Positions 52,627-64,000 of a DNA stretch of 64,000 nt are shown one piece after another; the first letter of the stretch is position 1, and every line of letters starts with the position of its first letter. The stretch lies in contig NC_092035.1 of NCBI RefSeq assembly GCF_042242105.1, positions 11,562,477-11,626,476 of the forward strand, in the 5' to 3' direction. Below the pieces are notes generated by a model. It was not told where the DNA came from and did no database searches. It worked only from the letters and a program-made list of their open reading frames with translations. The DNA is from Pempheris klunzingeri (taxonomy: Eukaryota; Chordata; Actinopteri; Acropomatiformes; Pempheridae). The position numbers were made by a program, and so were the translations under genes.

Positions 52627-55600
52627 AATACTTTATTGATCCCAGAGGGGAAATTCTGGTGCTAAAGCAGCTAAATCGCAAAAGCAAGTAAAAGTGACCA
52701 CGCAGATAAGATATATAAGCAGATAAATTGATAAAAAAAAGATTAAAACCAAAGTGCCAGTTAAATTAAATTAAATAGAATACAAACTATAGTGCACGTT
52801 AAACAACTGAAATACATATTTGTCAAATAGCAGTTACATTTATCATTGTTCCTCCGCTCATTTTCTCTTTTTCACTGTTTTTTCTTTTCAGTTATTAGAT
52901 CTTTAGATTCTACCTTTACTTTTCCCTCTGGATTTTATTACCTACACATTTATTATATGAGGTATAACGGAGCTGCTTGTGCCACAGTGCTGTCTGTATT
53001 TATGCTCGCCACAGGTGCTGTTATTAAAGAAAAAACTACATTTTCTTACATTATAATAACTAAAATTGGTTATTGTCATTCACTGTTATGGATCGACCAA
53101 GTCTATGATGGGAAAGTAAGGAGCAACTAGCACTGGGAGTGACCGCTGACCCTCCTTTTCTCGAACCTCTAGGGCTGAAACTACCTCTGGGCTTGTGATG
53201 AAGCTCTCACAGTGGACCCTCACCTGCAGACTGAGGTAGTGGCCTTTCTCGGCGCACACTTGCAAAGGAGAGCGGCCCCACAGGTCTCGAGTGTTGATTT
53301 GCGCTCCGTGGGCCAGCAGGTCGTGGACGATGAAGTGCTGATTGGTGGCAGCTGCGATCTGAAGAGCCGTCTGGGTGTTCAAATGCAGAAGCCACAAGTC
53401 ATTGGGTGATGTGTGTGTGTGTGTGTGTGAGCGCTGTTCATTTGGGATGGATAAAAACAATCATGTCAAGTGTGTCTACCTGCCCGTTGTGCTCTTTGAT
53501 GTCCAGGGAGCCACATCTGGCCATTTTTGCAGCAAGCACATAGGCCAGAGCCCGTCTGCCCTGAGCCACGGCTATGTGGAGAAATCTGGCAGTTGGAAAA
53601 GAAATGACACAGTCACATGATATCCACATGCACACTTAAACAGTCTGAAGTCATGACTCCATGACTTTGAGCTGTTTTCACCCTCTTGGCTTGCTGCCTG
53701 GAATGACTACTTTAAATTGGCCACTTTGTTCACTCATACGTACGTGTCACCGTCTCCATCTTGCGCGCTCAGCAGCTCGGGGGAAACTCCTCCGAGTCTC
53801 TTCACCTCTTGCTGTATCTGCCAGTGAAACAGAGTGACTTTGACCCCGGGGGTCGGAGCCACTTGACCCCGCAGAGCTGGGTGCTGCATGTGTTGTGTGG
53901 TCATGGGTCTATCAGCGGGAAAAGCGGGGGGGAGCAGATCTGCGGTGTTGGAGTTGACTGGCACAAAAGGGGCCAGAAGACAAGGACTCGCATGACTGGC
54001 AGACATTTTTGCAAATTTAAATGGATGCGCCGTGTCGTTGTTGTCCCGCGAGGAGTCCCATTTCTAAAAGAGAGTCGTTATTCAGTGATTTTTTTCACTA
54101 ATGTGAGCACAGCTTGGGGGATTTGGAACAAGCACACTCATGTTGTTAATGACTGGCACACTGAGAACTTCTACTTTGCTGTCAGTGGACGGAGGTTGAA
54201 CTTTTTCCTCATCGTGAAAGAACTCAAAGTGTGTCCACCCTCATAAACAAAACTAAATGGATGATCAAATGTATGAAGACGTAGAGCTTTAATCCTTTTT
54301 TAATCTTTTAACATACAAAACACTCATAATGGAGTTGGAAATCCAAACCCTACAATAAATGATAGATAAGAACCTTTTCTCATTCGCGTGTTTGGACAAA
54401 TACCTCCGGAGGTCTCTGTGCGACTAACCTGGCGTTTCATCAGCAGCAGCTCTTTCACCGTGTTCTTCTTGTGCACAGCTTGGGTGTATTCTGGTGGCCT
54501 GGGATCACTGATCAGAAAGCCTGGGAAAGAGAAAAGCGCAGAGAGAGTCATAAATACATTTTGGACCCATTTAAAGCACGTAGCTGGAAGCGACGTGACA
54601 TAAAGTCTGCAGGAGGGAAAGCTGTCGTCAGTCTGGTTAACATCTACGTCAATTAGTCAAGTATTTGGCAAACAAACTGTGCTCAGACCCTCCTCTTAAG
54701 TCAACGTCTGCACGTCAAAACTAGACTCCTTTAAAAGTGGAGACGTTTTATCAGGTAAATATACTTCAAGTATCTAAAAGTGTGAATTCATTCACAATGG
54801 ACACGATTAGATTGTTGATACAAACACATGAATGTGTAAATCGCTTTTGGAGAGGAAGAAAAAACAGGATTCTGCCTGACCTGTTTCATTCTTTGGTTTG
54901 CACTTTCCTCCACTCTTGATTTTTCTTGTAAACAAAAAATAGGATCATTTATGGATAGTTGTTGTTTGGAATATAAAATCTTGATCAGAACAGTGACTAC
55001 GCCTGTCAGATAAAAGCAGTGGAGTAACAGGCACAATATTCCCCTGAAACACAGCACATCAAAACTGGACTTAAGCATCGCTGCAGTGTGATCAATGATC
55101 CCACAGACAGAATCCCTAATTACACTTACAAAAACATCTTTGTCCATACCATACCATTAAACACACAGTAATGCTCACATACAGAGGACAATACATAGAA
55201 GAAAGAGACTCTCGGCAGCACACATTCATTAAGAAAATACAAGCCAGAATAAATAAATGAACAAGTCTGCACACAAAGACAAAGACATTTGGGGATTAAC
55301 AGGTGTAAATTCACAGTAACATCTGTTAAAGATGTGATTAATAACATGGAGTCTAATTATGTTTAGAAGAAGAAGAAGAAGAAGAAGAGAGGGGTGACTT
55401 GGGTTTTAAAACAGCACATGGATGCTTTAGCTGTGTTGTCAATAGTGGGACTTAGAGGCACAGAGGGAAGTTAGTAGGCACATTTCCTCGTTCCTCTGCT
55501 CCTTCACATAATACAAGTGGAGTGGAACGTTCAGGAAGATTAAAGTATATGAGTGTGGTTAGTTTAACACTTTGAAACGTGCAAAACAGCTCAATATCAT

Positions 55601-55686
55601 TCCAAAAACTGACCTTTCTCACTCTGGCTACGGCCGGTCTGCAGTGACTGGACTCCTCTGGCTTCATCTCCCCTTGGATCCAACAT
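43076..55686 (-). CDS. nfkbiz: NF-kappa-B inhibitor zeta (I-kappa-B zeta)
   Basis: Ten coding exons join in phase: 55686-55614, 54520-54429, 54063-53744, 53585-53480, 53370-53224, 43968-43911, 43829-43660, 43569-43459, 43367-43200 and 43114-43076, giving 427 residues. Residues 36-55 carry the OCA-type motif (KKNTVKELLLMKRQ; mammals have VKNSVKELLL). Residues 130-162 match the LFQWQVEQE and DADGDTFLHIA region. Six ankyrin repeats follow to about residue 400 (e.g. GRRALAYVLA, NGQTALQIAA, WGRSPLQVCAEKGH, SGRTCLHVASEEANVELL, LLMRKGADPSARN). The end VWKILKGKCFHA matches the mammalian IRRILKGK. The protein is a nuclear co-regulator binding NF-kappa-B p50/p52 at secondary response genes such as il6. 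It is much shorter than human (about 718): the serine-rich N terminus and most of the activation region are absent. One intron uses a GC donor. Confidence 0.93.
44347..44368. repeat. (CAG)n trinucleotide repeat
   Basis: About seven CAG units within the nfkbiz intron, non-coding. Confidence 0.9.
44889..45145. repeat. Extra direct copy of palindrome arm sequence
   Basis: The sequence from TTTTGTGTCAATGTTGTTTC through GGGCCCACAACAAGGTGAGT to CCCGCTTTCAGG recurs at 45,248-45,515 in the same orientation and at about 45,680-45,962 inverted. The copies differ by substitutions and small indels. Confidence 0.85.
45108..46102. repeat. Long palindrome (inverted repeat) of about 1 kb
   Basis: The left arm (45,108 to about 45,583) and right arm (about 45,612-46,102) are inverted copies with roughly 90% or better identity by eye, separated by a loop of about 30 bases. 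Matching pairs include AACATGTCCACTTT/AAAGTGGACATGTT-type ends, TTCCCGGCTGG with CCAGCCGGGAA, and CAAAGTCCTTTGGTTC with its complement. No transposase is encoded. The short frames at 45320-45556 and 45575-45841 are the same sequence read from the two arms, not genes. Confidence 0.9.
46200..46500 (-). mobile_element. Possible tRNA-derived SINE
   Basis: On the minus strand, a pol III A-box-like TGGCGGTTGGGG (46,470-46,482) is followed about 45 bases later by a perfect B-box GGTTCGACTCC (46,417-46,427). The intervening sequence is the right length for a tRNA with a long variable arm. The T-stem has one mismatch and the anticodon arm does not fold well, so this is not a functional tRNA. A G-rich body follows, then an A/T-rich tail. 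Confidence 0.5.
46826..47262. mobile_element. Foldback/MITE with about 150-bp inverted repeats
   Basis: The left segment TTCAGACTTTGAGCCATCA ... ATCTCTGTCCCAGCTT ... CTGGTTGTGGGTTCAATATT ... GTGGGATGGA recurs inverted on the right, ending at about 47,262. The inner 64 bp of the arms are about 85% identical and the spacer is about 75 bp. No coding capacity. Confidence 0.8.
47436..49128. mobile_element. piggyBac-like non-autonomous element (outer)
   Basis: The 1,693-bp element is flanked on both sides by TTAA (47432-47435 and 49129-49132), the target used by piggyBac transposases. Its ends are inverted: CCCTCAGGCATGA on the left and, reverse complemented, CCCTCACGCATTA on the right. It has no transposase and encloses a second TTAA-type element. 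Confidence 0.75.
47525..48794. mobile_element. piggyBac-like non-autonomous element (inner)
   Basis: TTAA at 47521-47524 precedes CCCTTTAAATGCCA, and the right end TGGCATTTAAAGGG is followed by TGAA, a one-base variant of the target. Inside it, about 315-bp arms (47,570-47,885 and 48,170-48,490) are inverted copies at roughly 80-85% identity around a spacer of about 285 bp. Shared blocks include AATCAGCCATTTCCCC, GGCCTGTGCAGAAAATGCTT and CTGTCACGCGCAGCCAT. Confidence 0.75.
49133..50199. other. Intron sequence, nothing specific seen
   Basis: Part of the nfkbiz intron. I see no transposon ends, exon or RNA gene here. Confidence 0.4.
50268..50707 (+). pseudogene. LINE reverse transcriptase C-terminal remnant
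   Basis: About 145 readable residues of the C-terminal connection region of a Rex1/L2-clade reverse transcriptase. The catalytic domain is absent. Confidence 0.8.
50821..51523. mobile_element. 703-bp MITE inserted in the LINE 3' UTR
   Basis: The left end CACTACTCACAAAAAGTTAG and the reverse complement of the right end CACTACTCACCAAAGGTTAG start matching arms of about 44 bp (both continue to CAGGTGAAAT or CGGGTGAAAT). A TA precedes the left end, consistent with Tc1/mariner-type integration into the (TATG)n of the LINE tail. No open transposase was found. Confidence 0.8.
51673..52550. other. Intron sequence with a promoter-like cluster
   Basis: No exon of nfkbiz is recognised here. The stretch 52,190-52,370 is richer in CpG than its surroundings and holds the ETS-CRE-ETS cluster described separately. 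Confidence 0.4.
52304..52327. promoter_or_regulatory. ETS-CRE-ETS cluster in the nfkbiz intron
   Basis: CGGAAGTG (52304-52311), a perfect palindromic CRE TGACGTCA (52315-52322) and CACTTCC (52321-52327) lie within 24 bp in CpG-containing sequence. Such combinations typify TATA-less vertebrate core promoters. On the minus strand, about 150 bases downstream, a methionine codon precedes an AG|GTCAGT donor. No transcript or downstream exon can be assigned. Confidence 0.4.
52551..52690 (-). mobile_element. LINE 3' tail with (GATA)n
   Basis: A (GATA)n tract (52551-52625, about 18 units) is followed by ATACTTTATTGATCCCAGAG and GGGAAATTCTGGTG. Read on the minus strand this is the GGGATCAATAAAGTAT end of a Rex/L2-like LINE with a microsatellite tail. 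Only the extreme 3' end is present. Confidence 0.8.
55365..55389. repeat. (GAA)n trinucleotide repeat
   Basis: About eight GAA units in the first coding intron of nfkbiz. Confidence 0.9.
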
Positions 55687-56600
55687 GTTCCAGGAGTCTG
55701 ACACTTGAAGTGAAGTTTTCTTTTTCTTCCTCTAACACACCTGGAATGTCAAAGCTGCTGTCAATACAGCGTGAGTGATAAAGTGGAGTGATGAAACGTG
55801 CACGACTGGCTCACCTGCCCCCTTTTTCTACTTGTCACAGCAAGATCAGAAATGAGGAACTGCCCACACAAAATGTCCCAGCCCTGACTCTACTTCCTGG
55901 TTGACGGGTTACTGAGCTGCAGCTGCGTCAGAATAAAGGCATTCCAGATTTTCTTGCAACTGAAAGTGAATCTGGGAACTCATCTGAATTTAGTTGAATT
56001 CATTTAAAGACTGAATAATAAATGGTCTAGGACTTCTCTACAGGGAAACGGTGCGCTCCTTCCACAGAGAGCTAGTTGCTGAGGGTCAGTTGATGCAAAT
56101 CAGCTCAATCAGCACAACCAGTGAACAATAAAGGTGTTCTGCAGTAAGTGAATCAGTAACTCGACTGAAGAGCAAACTTGATATATGAATACTCAACGGT
56201 TTATGGGATTCAACACTCTCTGGTAGCAAATACAAAGGAAAACAGTTGGTTTTGGGACTTTTCTGAGTGAAATTCTGTTCAAAGATGCACTGGAAGGGTG
56301 TGAAAATTCCTATTTTTACATTTTGACACACTTCATAGAGACTTGATACGACCCAGCAAACACTAAAATGGACATGCAGGTTTTGAATAACTTGTATTTG
56401 CTGTTGGCAAACACTCCTCCTCGGTTAACAGATCCTGCACGCTGGGATTTCCCCGCTGAAGGAGGACAGGTCGTTGGCTTGGGTCCAAACACAGTGTGTG
56501 CTTGACAGGATCTGATACCGGAGGAAACAAATCCCTTTTTAAAATAAAAGTCACACACTTTGTGGTTGAACGTGTCACTTTAGAGGCCTCACACTGTAAA
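55687..56600 (-). promoter_or_regulatory. nfkbiz: nfkbiz 5' flank with kappa-B-like sites
   Basis: Upstream of the nfkbiz start codon lie GGGATTTCCC (56444-56453), which fits the GGGRNWYYCC consensus, and GGGACTTTTC (56254-56263), one base off the classical site. NFKBIZ is known to be induced by NF-kappa-B. The transcription start is not determined, so the distances to it are unknown. Sites of this length also arise by chance. Confidence 0.4.
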
Positions 56601-58640
56601 ACAGAAGTGTTGATTCAAAGGGTGACTTTGCTAAAGTGATAAGTCATCTAGCAGCCACACTTGTGTGATTACATGGGTGCAAATGTTTCTCTCTTTATTA
56701 GGATCTGATAAAGGCACCAAATGAAACCAAAGCACGACAACATTCAGCACTAAATGAGTTTATTTTGGATGGCTTTCGTTCTCCCATAACACCATAGGTG
56801 AGAGGCGATGGCACGGGCGCACTCATTTGAAATTCATTAGATTTCCAACTGAAGCCGTTCCTGCTGTGCTTCAGTCTTCCCATCGGTCAAAGGGAAAAAC
56901 ATGCAGAGTGAGTAGAAAAAAGTAGAGATTGTTTCACATGAAATCAACTAGTTCACAGTTAGAGGTCTTACGTGAGAACCAATAACGCATTTTGCTTTCA
57001 TGCTTGAGTCTGTTTCTCTAGATTTGACGTGTTTCAGGTTGAAATGCTTCACTTTAAGCCGCCCTACTCGCAATGACCTCTCCCTTCTATTCAGGTCATT
57101 CACAAATACCCATCAGTTAATAGTGTTTATATCCCAAAAGAGCACTTTGGGCCTTTGAACACAGTAAATACACGACTGGCCGAGGACAAAGAGCAAACAC
57201 TAAACCCTTGTGTCTTTCTTTCTGTTTCTACACAGAACACAACGATGATGTTGGGCGAGATAATAAATACTGACTTCATTTACAGGTGTCTACTTCCTCA
57301 AGTTAACTCTTCAAACCTCCTGCATACAGCAAAGGGAACTAGTTTAACAACTCCTCTTTCTATGGTTTGAAAAAAAGCTCCCTTTTAATCAAGTTTAATT
57401 TAAACAATTTCATCAGAAAAAAAAAAGCATCTCACTGGCATTTTAGTGCGATATCTTTATGGATGCACTATAAATGCAAAATGCATTCTAAATATTCTGC
57501 ACGAGCACTTGGATCATTTGACAGACGCTTTGCATGCTGTTAAAGTGAATTCTACTTTTTGTCTCTGAAGCATTTCAGGTGGATAAGAGAGAAACTTGGC
57601 AGGTTGCAATGTCAAGTTTCCCCTGTTGTTTTCAAAACCCCCTAAAATCAGACGGCAAAGAATGTTTAAGCTGATGCATGTTCAAGCTTAGACCAACATT
57701 TTGGCCTAGAAAATAAATGACTTATTAACAGCTGCTTCGGTTTTTTGTCCCTTGATGATGTTTTTTACTTGGTTTCCAGCTTTGGGAAAATGATTCATGT
57801 TGAGTCACATTCACAGAAATATACACATATACGCTCCTGTTTATTCCTACGTTTTCATAGATTCTCTGTCATCACAGAAATCAAAGAATTGTCTGGCAGT
57901 TCATCATTGCCCAAAACATATTTTCAGTGCTTACAAATAAATTATATAAGAGCGTGACTTTGACAGTTCGTCCAGCCCCATCCCTCCTTCCGTTTCACTA
58001 CAAACTGACTCGAGCTTCAAGTGTCTTAATCCCAACTGTTAGAAAAAATATATATTAGACTCTGTTAGTACACGACTTGCACGGGACAAAACAAAAATAT
58101 AAAGTGCGCTAAAAGTTCCTCTGTGAGTCTTAGTAGAGGGTCTGGAGCAACTACACATCGCAAGGTGGCTGTTAGACGACAATTCAAGGGTAACGGTGAC
58201 AAGAGCGACAAGAAATGCAGTTCAGGCGGCGTCGCGACGTCACAGCTGTGGAAAGATTACAGCGACTCAGACTTTGGACATAAATAAGGTCATAACGTAA
58301 CAATACAGTAACAAAACAAATACTGAGTGCGCACTCCTGCTAAAATAAAAAGTCTAACGTACCAGTGTGTTCTTGTCTGCTGCAGAGAATACTGCATTCA
58401 CATCATATAATAATAATAATAATTAAAACAAAATAAAACGTGGAAATGATAAAGAAAAACTTTCATCACACTTGTCCTGGTTTTCCAGTCACATTCAGCA
58501 GGAGCATCTTTCTCCTGGAATGCATTTTGGAAAAGAGTGCAACTGGGAGTTCAGGTGGTGGTCCAGCGCAGAGGGGGCTCACTTCCACTTTCCTCTTTGC
58601 TTTAATGCCTCCGGGAGTCTCGGCCTAGTGGTGGCCTAGT
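56600..58640 (-). other. Region between nfkbiz and gk; probable gk 3' UTR
   Basis: No open frame of interest is present. The last gk coding exon I can place ends at 58951 with a splice donor, so a terminal exon must lie below it. Acceptor-like CACTAG sequences near 58,625-58,640 would add only a few codons before a stop. Several TTTATT motifs (for example about 56,695) could be gk poly(A) signals. This assignment is inference. Confidence 0.35.
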
Positions 58641-58922
58641 GTGGACACAGAAATAAAGATAGACTTCTTTGGATTGAGAAAGGCTGACGTTATGTTCTAC
58701 TCGCTGAGTTATATGAAGGGGGTTTGTTTAGTTTTTCCATAAAATAAAATAGAAACTAAACAAAACACACAAATTAATAAGACTTTACTTAAATGTAATT
58801 ACTTTGTTATTTCCCACTGAATTCGTAATAATCACACGCACTTGAAAGTGAAAATACTTGAATCCTTGTGCGCAAAAGACAGAACCAGTGCAGCAGTGTT
58901 AATATTATACTTCAGACATTCA

Positions 58923-58946
58923 GTGCACACACACACACACACACAC
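58923..58946. repeat. (CA)n microsatellite at a gk splice donor
   Basis: On the minus strand the donor GTCAGT runs straight into (GT)n. Confidence 0.9.
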
Positions 58947-58950
58947 TGAC

Positions 58951-64000
<5,050 letters not shown>

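Larger units (their letters stand above)
43969..53223 (-). other. nfkbiz: nfkbiz 9.3-kb intron, filled with mobile elements
   Basis: This intron separates the exon ending ANK3 (53224) from the exon beginning at 43968. From right to left it holds a LINE tail with (GATA)n, an ETS-CRE-ETS cluster, a Rex/L2-like LINE split by a MITE, nested piggyBac-like elements, a foldback, a tRNA-derived segment and a long palindrome. The other nfkbiz introns are small (90-910 bp), so nearly all the length of the gene comes from insertions here. Confidence 0.85.

Overview
The window looks like a ray-finned (probably percomorph) fish nuclear genome. It has compact vertebrate genes with GT-AG introns, many short microsatellites and a typical teleost transposon load (Tc1-like, L2/Rex-like LINEs, a LINE with a restriction-like endonuclease, hAT- and piggyBac-like MITEs, an endogenous retrovirus). 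No bacterial or viral gene organisation is present. All family assignments come from reading translations and from memory of the families; no search was run.

Layout: (1) 1-2,680, plus strand: the last six exons of a coiled-coil protein with a long basic C-terminal tail, not identified. (2) 2.7-32.6 kb: about 30 kb with no gene I can support. It holds a palindromic MITE (5.77-6.27 kb), a LINE 3' fragment with zinc knuckle and endonuclease domain (6.6-7.54 kb), an L2-like LINE with two internal deletions inserted into another repeat (16.7-19.1 kb) and a hAT-like MITE (23.0-23.6 kb). (3) 32.6-36.3 kb, plus: col8a1, collagen VIII alpha-1, complete coding region of 746 residues. (4) 36.7-42.5 kb, plus: jagn1, complete, 183 residues; its first intron carries a whole LTR retroelement in antisense orientation. 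(5) 42.6-55.7 kb, minus: nfkbiz (I-kappa-B zeta), ten coding exons, 427 residues; its 9.3-kb intron is packed with foldback elements. (6) 58.6-64 kb, minus: the 3' half of gk (glycerol kinase), which runs off the right edge; two of its introns are filled by Tc1-like elements.

The genes do not form a functional unit. col8a1 makes a short-chain extracellular matrix collagen, jagn1 an ER membrane protein, nfkbiz a nuclear inflammatory co-regulator and gk a metabolic enzyme. Regulatory links are local: jagn1 starts about 0.3 kb after the end of col8a1, jagn1 and nfkbiz converge with poly(A) signals about 110 bp apart, and kappa-B-like sites lie upstream of nfkbiz, which fits its known NF-kappa-B control.

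The most unusual region is 44.9-49.1 kb inside nfkbiz. Three large inverted-repeat structures follow one another: a palindrome with arms of about 480 bp, a foldback with arms of about 150 bp, and two nested TTAA-flanked piggyBac-like elements with arms of about 315 bp. The nfkbiz primary transcript would contain all three as potential long double-stranded hairpins. An ETS-CRE-ETS promoter-like cluster in the same intron (52.3 kb) and a GC-AG splice site near the 3' end are also worth checking.
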